Assembly (NCBI GenBank): GCA_002700285.1 | Contig: PACT01000028.1 | Location: 35,225-99,224, forward strand | Source of the DNA: Crocinitomicaceae bacterium | GTDB taxonomy: Bacteria; Bacteroidota; Bacteroidia; Flavobacteriales_D; Sanyastnellaceae | Direction of reading: 5' to 3' | Length of the DNA stretch: 64,000 bases | Part shown: positions 28,777 through 39,308 of the stretch, piece after piece | Position numbering within the stretch: the stretch's first letter is position 1 | How the letters are laid out: each line of letters starts with the position of its first letter | Made by a program: the position numbers and the translations under genes | The notes under the pieces: generated by a model | What the model saw: the letters and a program-made list of their open reading frames with translations, nothing else | Database searches by the model: none | Told to the model about the DNA's origin: nothing

Positions 28777-29483
28777 TGAGAATTGCCACCAAACGAGCCA
28801 TATCTATGACTGAGAGACTTCGTGAATGCTCCATAAAGAATGAGACTGCAAGACATTCTCAAATCTGGTCCCTCAACAATCAAGTGAGCATTCAACTTGC
28901 CCAATCTACGGCCCACAAGAAGGTGCCAGTCCCTGCCATATAAACTTGATTTCATGCCTAACCCAACTTGAAACCCATGCGTATTGGGGGGGGTGATTAA
29001 CCCCGACACACGCCATGGCCATTCACCACCCATCACATCCGGTGAAATCATCAACGAACACATACCAGATGGAAAAGTTGTTGTTACGCCTATACTGGAT
29101 AACATGCGAAAAGAGCGTTTTTGTAATTCTGTCAAGACTTCTAAATGCGCACCTAAATGAAGCCAACCGTAAATCACAATATTCTCTTCGACAACACCTA
29201 TCAGTTTTTCATGGCCCCACCATACCTCACTCCTGTTCCACGCTTCCCATCCACACCAACTCCCACCTGCTCTAGAACCGGGAATTGACTTGATGGTTTT
29301 TTCAATATTGAATGCGTGTAATTTGGCCCCCCAAATGATTTGTTCTCCACGTATCCGCCAATCAAATGTGTCAGACAACACAAAATCCGTACGTAAGGAT
29401 GACTGAAACTCACTTTGAGCGATGAAAATCGAAGGGCGTAGTAGAATGAGGTAAACACAACAAATCCTAACAATAACAGCCAT
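28758..29483 (-). CDS. Putative outer-membrane/secreted protein of unknown function
   Basis: Signal peptide MAVIVRICCVYLILLRPSIFIAQ; overlaps the downstream gene by 19 nt, suggesting an operon. Confidence 0.55.
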   Translation of the reverse strand: MAVIVRICCVYLILLRPSIFIAQSEFQSSLRTDFVLSDTFDWRIRGEQIIWGAKLHAFNIEKTIKSIPGSRAGGSWCGWEAWNRSEVWWGHEKLIGVVEENIVIYGWLHLGAHLEVLTELQKRSFRMLSSIGVTTTFPSGMCSLMISPDVMGGEWPWRVSGLITPPNTHGFQVGLGMKSSLYGRDWHLLVGRRLGKLNAHLIVEGPDLRMSCSLILYGAFTKSLSHRYGSFGGNSQWMVSW

Positions 29484-29596
29484 ATTTATACCTTGAACTT
29501 TCATCTTGGCAAGGTGCGATCTCAAGGGAAACACCTTGAAAACAAACAAACACGTGTTCGCTATAAATTTATTAGTGTTGTTACGCTCCTAGGTCC

Positions 29597-29604
29597 TATC
29601 TTTG
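29597..29604 (+). promoter_or_regulatory. Promoter -7 box TATCTTTG (TTG at 29578-29580) for tRNA-Leu
   Basis: TTG-N16-TATCTTTG, 16 nt upstream of the tRNA. Confidence 0.7.
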
Positions 29605-29620
29605 CGCCCCGATTTGGATT

Positions 29621-29702
<82 letters not shown>

Positions 29703-29740
29703 CAATTCCAAACAACGGGCAGATTCTATATTAGAACGCC

Positions 29741-31096
29741 ATGAATATTACCCAGGAACCTATTGATGCGCTGAGAGCGCAAGTCACTGTTAAATTAGAA
29801 AAACAGGATTACGAAGGACGATGTGAGAAGATTCTGCAACATCAACGCAAACAAATTGTGATGCCAGGGTTCAGAAAAGGGAAGGTTCCAATGGACATTG
29901 TGAAAAAGCAGTATGGGAAAACTATCTTGGCGGATGAGCTCAATAAACTTTTGAGTGAGAGCCTTCAGAAGCACATCACGGAAAATAAACTTCATGTTTT
30001 AGGAAACCCTATACCAGCAGAAGAACAAGAAGAAAATGGGGATTGGGATAATCCTGATGCTTTTACGTTTACGTATGAATTGGGCCTCGCTCCAGAGGTA
30101 GATTTAAAATTTGGTTGGAGAGCTCGGTTTACAAGACACACCATCCCAGTTGACAAGAAAGCCATTGACAACCGTGTCCTTGACATGCAACGTCAGCATG
30201 GTTCGGTCAGCGATGCGTCGATCTCTGAGGGAAAAGATATGCTCATTGGAACATTTGTTCAACTTGAAGAAAGTGGCGCGCAGCTGGAAGGCGGAATCAA
30301 CAACAAAAGCTCTATTTCAATAGAATTCACTGACGACAAAGCAACAAAAAACAAGCTTATAGGGATATCTGTAGGGTCGGACATCGTGGTGGACCCACAT
30401 AAAGTGAGTAAGAACCACGAGGACCTAGGCAAAATGCTAGGAATTTCACTTGAGCAGGTTCACGATTTGAAGGGTGACTTTAAATTTACTGTTGAAGAGA
30501 TTAAAAGACTGCATCCCCATGAAGTAGGGCAGTCATTGTTTGATAAAATTTATCCAAAGGGGGAAGTAAAAGACGAAAAGGATTTTCGGTCTCGCATCGA
30601 AAAAGATCTTGAAGGCCATTTTGACAGAGATGCTGAATGGGTCTTTCGACGTCGATTTATTGTGGATTTGATCGAGTACATGAAGATTCCTCTTCCAGAA
30701 GTGTTTTTAAAGCGCTGGATTAAGCTTTCTAATGACAAACCCGTCACTGAAGAACAAATCGAAAGCGAGTTTGCTGGATATGCTGATTCCTTGAGATGGC
30801 AATTGCTTCAACAAACAGTCATGAAGGATCAGGAGATGAAGATTACAGCGGATGAACTGGAGTCTGAGGCGCGTAAATTCGTCGGCGCTCAGTATGCTCA
30901 GTATGGCATGCCTTTAGATGAAGAAGCGATGGATCAAGTGGCGAAAGGCGTTCTTGCAAAAGAAGAAGAGAGAAGGAAAATTGCAGATGTCATTATCGAA
31001 CGAAAAGTCGTTGACTACCTAAAGACGAAAGTCAGCATTAAGGACAAGTCAGTGTCTTATGAAAAGTTCTCTGAACTTGCCGCAGCGGTCAAATAA
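29741..31096 (+). CDS. tig: Trigger factor
   Basis: KQIVMPGFRKGKVPMDIVKKQYGKTILADELNKLL, Bacteroidota-type trigger factor; upstream of clpP-clpX. Confidence 0.93.
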   Translation: MNITQEPIDALRAQVTVKLEKQDYEGRCEKILQHQRKQIVMPGFRKGKVPMDIVKKQYGKTILADELNKLLSESLQKHITENKLHVLGNPIPAEEQEENGDWDNPDAFTFTYELGLAPEVDLKFGWRARFTRHTIPVDKKAIDNRVLDMQRQHGSVSDASISEGKDMLIGTFVQLEESGAQLEGGINNKSSISIEFTDDKATKNKLIGISVGSDIVVDPHKVSKNHEDLGKMLGISLEQVHDLKGDFKFTVEEIKRLHPHEVGQSLFDKIYPKGEVKDEKDFRSRIEKDLEGHFDRDAEWVFRRRFIVDLIEYMKIPLPEVFLKRWIKLSNDKPVTEEQIESEFAGYADSLRWQLLQQTVMKDQEMKITADELESEARKFVGAQYAQYGMPLDEEAMDQVAKGVLAKEEERRKIADVIIERKVVDYLKTKVSIKDKSVSYEKFSELAAAVK

Positions 31097-31209
31097 TTTA
31101 TGTAGGTATTCAACGATAGATTACAATCTATCATTTGTGAATATCCAAGAAAAACACGTGTGTAAAATCAAGTGTTGAAGACTAAATTGCAGACATATTA
31201 TCAAGCACC

Positions 31210-31887
31210 ATGAACAATCGTAAAGAATTTTTAAAGTTTGCCGTCAAAGATCAGGGGTTAAGTAGCCACACTGTTGGGGATTTCATATCGTCTGCATACG
31301 GCCCTGAGAATATGACCCGTACAGTTATTGAGGAGAGAACAATGCCCTTTCGTGAAGTGGATGTCTTTTCTCGTTTAATGGCGGATCGGATCATTTTTAT
31401 GGGAACAGGGGTGGATGATTACATCGCCAACATTATTCAAGCGCAACTGTTGTTTCTCGAGTCAACCGACCCGAAAAAAGACATTCAGATTTACATTAAC
31501 TCACCAGGCGGAAGTGTATACGCTGGCTTAGGAATTTACGATACCATGCAGTACATCCGTCCTGACATCGCAACGATATGCACGGGCATGGCTGCGTCTA
31601 TGGGAGCGGTTCTTCTGTGTGGTGGTGCAGCTGGGAAACGGACCGGTCTTAAGCACAGTCGCATCATGATTCACCAACCCTTAGGTGGCGCAAGAGGACA
31701 GGCATCTGATATTGAAATTACGGCACGTGAAATTCAAAAGCTTAAAAAAGAGCTTTACGAAATTATCGCGCACCACAGTGGTAAAAAATACGACGACGTT
31801 TGGAAGGACAGTGACAGAGATTACTGGATGACGGCTGAAGAAGCTAAGAAATATGGGATGATTGATGAAGTACTGAGTCGTCAATAA
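31210..31887 (+). CDS. clpP: ATP-dependent Clp protease proteolytic subunit
   Basis: [59 protein letters not shown]. Confidence 0.98.
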   Translation: MNNRKEFLKFAVKDQGLSSHTVGDFISSAYGPENMTRTVIEERTMPFREVDVFSRLMADRIIFMGTGVDDYIANIIQAQLLFLESTDPKKDIQIYINSPGGSVYAGLGIYDTMQYIRPDIATICTGMAASMGAVLLCGGAAGKRTGLKHSRIMIHQPLGGARGQASDIEITAREIQKLKKELYEIIAHHSGKKYDDVWKDSDRDYWMTAEEAKKYGMIDEVLSRQ

Positions 31888-31917
31888 GATTGTTTACGAG
31901 AAAAATTTGAGCGTTAG

Positions 31918-33141
31918 ATGGCAAAAGAAATAGAGGCTGTTTGTTCCTTTTGCGGAAGGGAAAAAGAGGATGTAGAAATCCTTATTGCAGGAATTTCGGG
32001 GCATATCTGTGATGTTTGTGTGAAGGAAGCCGACACAATTGTCGAGAACGAAAGTGACAAGAATGTTGTCGAAAAGCTTGATTTAAAGCTCAAGAAACCC
32101 GTCGAGATAAATGCACATATCGATGACTATGTCATAGGGCAGGAAAAGGCAAAAAGAACACTTTCAGTTGCAGTATATAACCATTATAAACGCCTTCTCA
32201 ATCCTCCGACAGATGATTGCGAAGTTGAACTTGACAAGTCAAATGTCATTCTAGTCGGCGAGACAGGTACTGGAAAAACACTGCTAGCAAAAACAATAGC
32301 TCGGATGCTAGATGTTCCATTTTGTATTGCAGACGCAACTGTTTTGACAGAAGCGGGCTATGTTGGTGAAGATGTAGAAAGTGTGCTATCAAGACTTCTA
32401 CAAACTGCAGACTTTGATGTTGACGCTGCTCAGAGAGGAATCATCTTTATCGATGAAATAGATAAAATTGCTCGGAAGAGTGACAATGCATCAATCACAA
32501 GAGATGTAAGTGGAGAGGGGGTTCAACAAGCATTGCTTAAACTGCTTGAAGGAACCGATGTACATGTCCCCCCGCAAGGAGGTCGAAAGCACCCAGAACA
32601 AAAACTGATTACAGTCAATACCCAGAACATTCTCTTTATTTGTGGTGGTGCCTTTTCAGGAATTGAGAATCACATAGAACGTCGTATCAGCAGATCTACA
32701 ATTGGATTCAAAAGCAAAGGGACAGAAAATAAAGATGAGAATATACTTTCTCACATTGCGCCGTCAGACTTAAGAAGTTTCGGTTTAATTCCTGAGCTTG
32801 TCGGTAGATTCCCTGTACTCACTCACTTAAACACCCTCGATGGCCAAGCTTTGAGACGCATCCTCACTGAGCCCAAGAATGCGATTATCAAGCAGTACAT
32901 ACATCTATTCAGTTTAGACAATATTGAATTAAAATTCAAAGCAGACGCCCTAGATTGGATCGTGGAACAAGCGTTAAAATTTAAGCTTGGTGCACGTGGA
33001 TTGAGAGGGATCCTTGAGACGGTTCTTACAGACGATATGTTTGAACTCCCAAGTAGCGACGTGAAAGAACTCGTCGTAGATAGGAAATATTGCGAAGGTC
33101 ACAAGGGGAATATTGCATCTCAAGAATTAAAAGTGGCATAA
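31918..33141 (+). CDS. clpX: ATP-dependent Clp protease ATP-binding subunit
   Basis: Zinc-binding N-terminus [11 protein letters not shown]...[43 protein letters not shown]. Confidence 0.98.
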   Translation: MAKEIEAVCSFCGREKEDVEILIAGISGHICDVCVKEADTIVENESDKNVVEKLDLKLKKPVEINAHIDDYVIGQEKAKRTLSVAVYNHYKRLLNPPTDDCEVELDKSNVILVGETGTGKTLLAKTIARMLDVPFCIADATVLTEAGYVGEDVESVLSRLLQTADFDVDAAQRGIIFIDEIDKIARKSDNASITRDVSGEGVQQALLKLLEGTDVHVPPQGGRKHPEQKLITVNTQNILFICGGAFSGIENHIERRISRSTIGFKSKGTENKDENILSHIAPSDLRSFGLIPELVGRFPVLTHLNTLDGQALRRILTEPKNAIIKQYIHLFSLDNIELKFKADALDWIVEQALKFKLGARGLRGILETVLTDDMFELPSSDVKELVVDRKYCEGHKGNIASQELKVA

Positions 33142-33247
33142 ATCCCCGCCAATTGTTTGTCACTTGTGAACAATCATTGAACTTCTAGAGGTGTTATAGG
33201 GACGAACCTTTCTAATTTGGTCACGACTATTCTAAACTAAAAAAGAC

Positions 33248-35878
33248 GTGGCAGGTAAGGTTACACCTTTGATGAAGCAATATAATCGGATTAAGGAAAA
33301 ACATCCGGATACCATTTTGCTTTTTCGCGTAGGCGATTTTTACGAAACCTTCGGAAAAGATGCCGTTGTGACGGCCCGTGTGCTCAATATTATTTTAACC
33401 AAACGTGGAAGTGGAAGCGCATCGGAGATCGAACTCGCAGGGTTCCCTCATCATTCGTTAGACAATTATCTGCCAAAATTGGTTCGGTCTGGGTTAAAGG
33501 TTGCCGTTTGTGATCAACTGGAAGATCCTAAGCAGGCAAAAGGGCTTGTGAAGAGAGGTGTGACAGAATTGGTGACACCAGGTGTAGTCATGCACGATCA
33601 AGTCCTCAAATCTAGCGAGAACCATTATCTGGCAGCGATACACTGGACTAGAAAAGGGTGTGGGGTTGCGTTTCTCGATATCTCCACGGGCGAGTTTATG
33701 GCGGCAGAGGGTGATTCCGATTGGATTGATAGGCTATTGAAGAGTCTCAACCCCAAAGAGTGGGTATGCCAAAAACAATTTGAAAATGATTTAAAATCCC
33801 TATTCGGAGATGATACACCTATCTCCAAACTCGATGATTGGGTCTTTTCCGAGGAATTTGCGACCGAAAAACTACATGGTCAGTTTGGCACGACCTCACT
33901 GAAAGGCTTTGGACTCGATGATGCGCCTTTGGCCAAGATTGCAGCAGGCGTCATTCTTCAGTATTTGGAATTTACGCATCACACAAAACTTGGGCATCTT
34001 CAAGGTGTGAAAAGGTTGAGGGAGCAAGATGGGATGTGGCTTGATCGATTTACGGTGAGAAATCTGGAGATTATCTACCCCACACACCCCGATGGACAGT
34101 CACTCGCTGATAACATCGATCGAACATCGACCCCTATGGGAGCCAGAATGATGAGGAGGTGGTTGGTGATGCCCCTTACGGATATTGAGGAAATTCAATT
34201 GAGACAAAATGCTGTTTCTGTTTTGTCTGAGGACGAACAACTGCAGAGTCAATTGAAGAAAATACTATCTGGAGTTGGAGATTTGGAGCGCCTGGCGTCA
34301 AAAGCCAGTTCGGCAAGAATTAATCCAAGAGAACTCGTTCAGGTAAGACGCGGACTCGAAGCGGTTCTGATGATTGCAGAAGTAACTGCTGGGGAGGAAG
34401 CCCTGATTCCAACATTGGAGCGTCTTTCACCGTGTGATGACTTACTAAAAAGACTGACTGAGGAATTAGAAGATGACGCACCTACACAAGTGGGGAAAGG
34501 AGCGGTAATCAAAGCAGGGGTAGATGCAGGACTTGATGAAATTAGAAGTTTGGCCTTTGAAAGTGACAAAGCACTTGAAGCAATTCGAATTCGAGAAACA
34601 GGGCTCACAGGAATAAGTTCACTGAAGATCGGCTTTAACAATGTTTTCGGATACTATCTGGAAGTAAGGCATGCACATAAGGATAAAGTGCCTGAAGAAT
34701 GGATCAGGAAGCAAACCCTGACGCAAGCTGAAAGGTATATTACAGAAGAGCTTAAAGAACTGGAAACACGTATTCTAGACGCAAAGGACAAGGCGTTGTA
34801 TATGGAGCAACGCCTGTATGAATCCCTTGTATCAGAGACTGTAAAAAATACCACTGAATTAATCACAAACGCCAGGGCCATAGGGGCAACAGATGTACTG
34901 GTCAGTTTTGCTGAAGTGGCTACAGATTTCGGATATACACGACCGAGAATGAAGGAATCGCATGGAATAAGCATCGTTGGAGGTCGTCATCCAGTGATTG
35001 AACGACAACTTCCTTTGGGCGAATCGTACGTCGCAAACGACCTCACGCTCAATCCAGAAAACGCTCAAATATTAATGATTACCGGACCAAATATGGCTGG
35101 TAAAAGTGCACTCCTCAGACAAACAGCGCTTATCTCGTTGATGGCTCAATGTGGCAGTTTCGTTCCAGCAAGAAGTGCGGAACTCGGGATTCTAGATCGA
35201 ATCTTTACGCGCGTCGGTGCCTCGGACAATATCTCGAGTGGAGAATCTACGTTTATGGTTGAGATGAACGAAACCGCATCGATACTTAACAGTGTCACAG
35301 ATAGAAGTTTGGTTCTTCTTGATGAGATCGGACGAGGCACAAGTACATACGATGGTGTAAGCATCGCATGGGCCATTGCTGAGTATCTGCACGGGTCAGA
35401 TAAATTAAGACCCCTTACATTATTTGCAACACACTACCACGAGCTAAATGAGATGCAAGCCATCTTTTCTCGGATAAGAAATTACAACGTAAGTGTTCGA
35501 GAAGTTGGCGGAAAGATTGTGTTTCTCAGAAAGCTTGTCGCTGGAGGTTCAAATCACAGTTTCGGAATTAATGTGGCAAAACTTGCAGGTATGCCTCGAA
35601 GCCTTGTTCGTCGAGCAGAAGAAGTCCTTGTCAAATTAGAAGAACACAAGCGAGACAGATCCGAAACGCAAACAGGACCTACAGTAGACCCCGTGAAGCT
35701 TCCAGGTTCTTCAAATATACACTCTGAAAATGGCGTGCAGATGAGCTTTTTTCAACTAGACGACCCTGCACTTGAAGATGTTCGTGATCGATTGTTGGAT
35801 CTCGACATTGACAACCTTACCCCGCTAGATGCGCTCATGAAGCTTCATGAGATCAGAAAAGTTGTGGGCGGGAAATAA
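33248..35878 (+). CDS. mutS: DNA mismatch repair protein MutS
   Basis: LLFRVGDFYETFGKDAV mismatch-binding motif; ITGPNMAGKSALLRQ Walker A; VLLDEIGRGTSTYDGVSIAWA; GTG start. Confidence 0.98.
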   Translation: MAGKVTPLMKQYNRIKEKHPDTILLFRVGDFYETFGKDAVVTARVLNIILTKRGSGSASEIELAGFPHHSLDNYLPKLVRSGLKVAVCDQLEDPKQAKGLVKRGVTELVTPGVVMHDQVLKSSENHYLAAIHWTRKGCGVAFLDISTGEFMAAEGDSDWIDRLLKSLNPKEWVCQKQFENDLKSLFGDDTPISKLDDWVFSEEFATEKLHGQFGTTSLKGFGLDDAPLAKIAAGVILQYLEFTHHTKLGHLQGVKRLREQDGMWLDRFTVRNLEIIYPTHPDGQSLADNIDRTSTPMGARMMRRWLVMPLTDIEEIQLRQNAVSVLSEDEQLQSQLKKILSGVGDLERLASKASSARINPRELVQVRRGLEAVLMIAEVTAGEEALIPTLERLSPCDDLLKRLTEELEDDAPTQVGKGAVIKAGVDAGLDEIRSLAFESDKALEAIRIRETGLTGISSLKIGFNNVFGYYLEVRHAHKDKVPEEWIRKQTLTQAERYITEELKELETRILDAKDKALYMEQRLYESLVSETVKNTTELITNARAIGATDVLVSFAEVATDFGYTRPRMKESHGISIVGGRHPVIERQLPLGESYVANDLTLNPENAQILMITGPNMAGKSALLRQTALISLMAQCGSFVPARSAELGILDRIFTRVGASDNISSGESTFMVEMNETASILNSVTDRSLVLLDEIGRGTSTYDGVSIAWAIAEYLHGSDKLRPLTLFATHYHELNEMQAIFSRIRNYNVSVREVGGKIVFLRKLVAGGSNHSFGINVAKLAGMPRSLVRRAEEVLVKLEEHKRDRSETQTGPTVDPVKLPGSSNIHSENGVQMSFFQLDDPALEDVRDRLLDLDIDNLTPLDALMKLHEIRKVVGGK

Positions 35879-35918
35879 AAACCATCCTCACCCTTGAGGG
35901 ACGACACAAACTGATGAA

Positions 35919-37136
35919 TCAGTAGGCCGCAAGTAGAAGGTCTAATTCTTTATAAGAGAGACCACGTTCTTCTGCAATCCCTTGATGTGTAATCACCCCT
36001 TTATACATGTAAATTCCTGACTTCACAATATTGGAGCTTCTGATAGAAGGAACAAGACCTCCATCAGAAACGACGCCTAAAATAAATGGTGCGAGGATGT
36101 TACTTAATGCCTGACTTGCTGTTCCAGATACGCTTGAAGCTATGTTAGGAACACAGTAGTGAATGACGTCATGATGAACGAATGTTGGGTTTTCGTGGCT
36201 GGTCATCCGCGATGTTTCAAAGCATCCTCCTTTGTCAATACTTACATCGATAATGACAGCGCCTTCTTTCATCGAGCTTACCATGGTGTCGCTTACAACT
36301 ACAGGCGTTCTTTGGCTTTCCCCTCGCAACGCACCAATCGCAACATCTGCTGTTTTTAACGCTTGATTTAACACTGAAGGCTGTATCGTGGACGTCCATA
36401 CCCTTGCCCCCAACCTCTGTTGAACACGAACCAACCGATGCTGTCTGTCATCAAATATCTTCACTTGTGCACCCAAACCCATCGCTGCTCTTGCAGCAAA
36501 CTCCCCCACAGTACCTGCGCCCAATATGACAACTTCGCATGGCCTCACGCCACTAATTCCTCCCAGCAGGGTTCCCCTGCTCTTCTCTCCTGAGAGCAAT
36601 GCCCCAGCAATGAGAATTGATACATTTCCGGCGATTTCGCCCATCGCACGCACCAGAGGGTAAAGTCCGTTTTTGTTCTTTAAATAATCCCAAGCAATTG
36701 CTGTAATCTTCTTTTTACCTAACTCTTCCAGAAGATTTTCACTCTGTACGCTAAGTTGAAGCGCACTTACGAGCGTTGCGCTTCGAGACATCATATCAAC
36801 TTCCTCTAAAGAAGGTGGCTCGACCTTTAAGACCAAACCAGCCTGAAAGACCTTCTTTCTATCATAAATAATTCTCGCACCTGACTCACTGTAGTCGATA
36901 TCTGTAAAATGAGACAACATTCCCGCTTCAGATTCAACCAATACTTCATGACCATGGGCGACGAGTAACGCTACGGCCTCAGGCACCAATGCCACTCTCT
37001 TTTCTTGTAAGCTTGTTTCTTTTGGAATTCCAATTGTAAGGTTTTCCTGACCCGCCTTTACTTGGAGCAGTTCTTCTTGCGGCAATAGTGCCGCTTCTTT
37101 TGCTAATGCTTTAATGGCTTTTCGTCCTGTATCCAT
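35919..37136 (-). CDS. ald: Alanine dehydrogenase
   Basis: IGIPKETSLQEKRVALVPEAVALLVAHGHEVLVESEAG; VVILGAGTVGEFAARAAMGLGAQVKIFDD. Confidence 0.9.
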   Translation of the reverse strand: MDTGRKAIKALAKEAALLPQEELLQVKAGQENLTIGIPKETSLQEKRVALVPEAVALLVAHGHEVLVESEAGMLSHFTDIDYSESGARIIYDRKKVFQAGLVLKVEPPSLEEVDMMSRSATLVSALQLSVQSENLLEELGKKKITAIAWDYLKNKNGLYPLVRAMGEIAGNVSILIAGALLSGEKSRGTLLGGISGVRPCEVVILGAGTVGEFAARAAMGLGAQVKIFDDRQHRLVRVQQRLGARVWTSTIQPSVLNQALKTADVAIGALRGESQRTPVVVSDTMVSSMKEGAVIIDVSIDKGGCFETSRMTSHENPTFVHHDVIHYCVPNIASSVSGTASQALSNILAPFILGVVSDGGLVPSIRSSNIVKSGIYMYKGVITHQGIAEERGLSYKELDLLLAAY

Positions 37137-37166
37137 ATCTTGGTGAAATTAACGATTTCTTTACGC

Positions 37167-37664
37167 CTAACTGCGTATTTGACGTAGTAAAGTTAGTTTT
37201 CTTTTTGAGTTGAAGGTCTCATCTGAATTTTCAGACATCAATTCCTCAATTTTTAACAACAAAACATGATCAGGCAAGGAACGGGAAATGCGTTCTGGCC
37301 ACTCCACAAACGATAGGCCTTGCTGCTCAAAAGTATCAAACACCCCCGCCTCTTGAGCCTCGTCTTCATCTTTCAATCGATACAAGTCAATGTGATGGAT
37401 CGTTCTGCTTGTCGCCTGCGACTCTCCAGGTATTTCGTAGACGTTCACCAATCCGTAGGTCGGACTTGAGACTTCATCCACCACACCCAGCATTCTACAT
37501 AATGTCTTCACCAGCGTGGTTTTTCCGACTCCCATTTCTCCGTGGAGTGCAATCACTCCGTGGTCGGGGAACTTCATGACAAGCTGACTTGCGACATCAT
37601 CCAAGTCTTTTAAAGCATAGGCCTCAATCTCTAATATGCACTCTAAGCTTGCTCCTTCTTTCAT
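37167..37664 (-). CDS. tsaE: tRNA threonylcarbamoyladenosine biosynthesis protein TsaE
   Basis: IALHGEMGVGKTTLVKTLCRMLG, VSSPTYGLVNVYE, HHIDLYRLKDEDE, FVEWPERI. Confidence 0.95.
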   Translation of the reverse strand: MKEGASLECILEIEAYALKDLDDVASQLVMKFPDHGVIALHGEMGVGKTTLVKTLCRMLGVVDEVSSPTYGLVNVYEIPGESQATSRTIHHIDLYRLKDEDEAQEAGVFDTFEQQGLSFVEWPERISRSLPDHVLLLKIEELMSENSDETFNSKRKLTLLRQIRS

Positions 37665-37669
37665 GTTAT

Positions 37670-39244
37670 TTACTTGGCATCTAAAATCGCAAAAGGGACA
37701 ATGACTTCCTCTAAACTCACACCACCATGCTGAAATGTATCCTTAAAATATTTTACAAACTGATGATAATTGTTTGGATACACAAAAAAGTCTCTCTCAC
37801 GTGCAAATACATATCCTGTACTTACGTGGTTTTTAGGGAGGCCAAACTTCTCTGGATCAACTGCAGCAAATACTTCCTTTTTCTCATAACCCAGGTTTCT
37901 CCCTACTTTATACCTTAGGTTGCTATTCGTACTTCTGTCCCCTCGAACCTTAATGTCATTGTTCACTCTGACCGTTCCATGATCGGTTGTGACAATGACT
38001 CTGCCGTTGGCCGCGGCCATTTTATCTAAAAGTTCTTTCAATGCACTATGCTCAAACCATGTTAACGTCAATGATCTGTATGCTGCTTCATCATCTGCAA
38101 GTTCCTTAATCACCTCCATATCTGTTCTTGCGTGACTGAGCATATCCACAAAATTATAGACCACAGTAGTTAAAGTCTCACCCTTTGTTTCATGGAATTG
38201 ATCGGCGAGTTTTCTTCCTGCTGCCAAGTTTGTCACCTTGTGATAACTCGTCTTGCCCTCAATGCCTAGTCTATCTAACAAGGACTTGAGCAATTCTGCC
38301 TCGTACTTGTTTTTCGAGCCTTCATCTTCTTCTGTAATCCAATAATCGGGATGTAAACGCTTAATATCTGCAGGCATCATCCCCGCAAACAGTGCATTCC
38401 TCGCATATTGGGTTGCTGTAGGTAGAATACTCATGTATTTGTCGTCTAGCACGATAGAAAATATATTCTTTAACATCGGTTCAATGGCACGCCATTGATC
38501 CAGTCTCAAATTATCTATCACCACCAAAAACACCTGTCTACCACCGGCTGTCTTAATGGCTTCGGGCAAATAATGTGGAAGCACCCGATGTGATAACAAA
38601 GGGACATCTCCCTGACCGCTTCCGTCTCCATGCTGCACCCAGGTTTCATAATTACTTTCTATGAATTTACCGAATTGCCTATTTGCATCCTCAAACTGCA
38701 TACATAATACCTCTTGCATACTGTCATCATCCGACTTCTCAAGCTCCAGCGTCGAATGGGTCAGTCGACCGTAAACCTCATACCAATCCTCAGCTTCCAT
38801 CCGACCTGCCATTTTCATTCCGAGTTCACGGAATTCAAGCTGATAGTCAGTCATCACCTTTTCACTTAACAACCTTTTGCCGTCAAGACATTTCTTAACC
38901 GCAAGTAAAATTTGATTGGGATTCACTGGTTTAATCAAATAATCACTAATCTTAGATCCTATGGCCTCCTCCATAATATGCTCTTCCTCACTCTTTGTAA
39001 TCATGATAACAGGCAGATGAGGCCTCATTTTCTTGATTCTTTGAAGTGTCTCTATACCATTTATCCCCGGCATATTCTCATCTAAGAAGACCAAATCAAA
39101 CAACGCTTCCCCCACCATGTCAAGCGCCTCTACGCCACTATTTACTGGTGTTACAGAGTATCCCTTTCCTTCCAAAAAAAGAATGTGAGGCTTGAGCATA
39201 TCGATTTCATCATCGGCCCAAAGTATATGTGGTTGTCTCGTCAT
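37670..39244 (-). CDS. porX: PorX: response regulator with C-terminal PglZ domain
   Basis: REC domain ILWADDEIDML...DLVFLDENMPGINGIETLQRI and PglZ domain VFLVVIDNLRLDQWRAIEP...VVYNFVDMLSHARTDMEVI...VIVTTDHGTV; start corrected to MTRQPHILW. Confidence 0.95.
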   Translation of the reverse strand: MTRQPHILWADDEIDMLKPHILFLEGKGYSVTPVNSGVEALDMVGEALFDLVFLDENMPGINGIETLQRIKKMRPHLPVIMITKSEEEHIMEEAIGSKISDYLIKPVNPNQILLAVKKCLDGKRLLSEKVMTDYQLEFRELGMKMAGRMEAEDWYEVYGRLTHSTLELEKSDDDSMQEVLCMQFEDANRQFGKFIESNYETWVQHGDGSGQGDVPLLSHRVLPHYLPEAIKTAGGRQVFLVVIDNLRLDQWRAIEPMLKNIFSIVLDDKYMSILPTATQYARNALFAGMMPADIKRLHPDYWITEEDEGSKNKYEAELLKSLLDRLGIEGKTSYHKVTNLAAGRKLADQFHETKGETLTTVVYNFVDMLSHARTDMEVIKELADDEAAYRSLTLTWFEHSALKELLDKMAAANGRVIVTTDHGTVRVNNDIKVRGDRSTNSNLRYKVGRNLGYEKKEVFAAVDPEKFGLPKNHVSTGYVFARERDFFVYPNNYHQFVKYFKDTFQHGGVSLEEVIVPFAILDAK

Positions 39245-39308
39245 GTGCTTAAGTATCTTGCGCAAAGAAACATCAACGTACGTAATTTGCGTTTCGTATA
39301 CCAGATTC

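Noticed and set aside
31120-31142. GATAGATTACAATCTATC hairpin after tig as an RNA element
   Set aside because: Most simply a weak terminator or attenuator between tig and clpP; nothing else conserved visible
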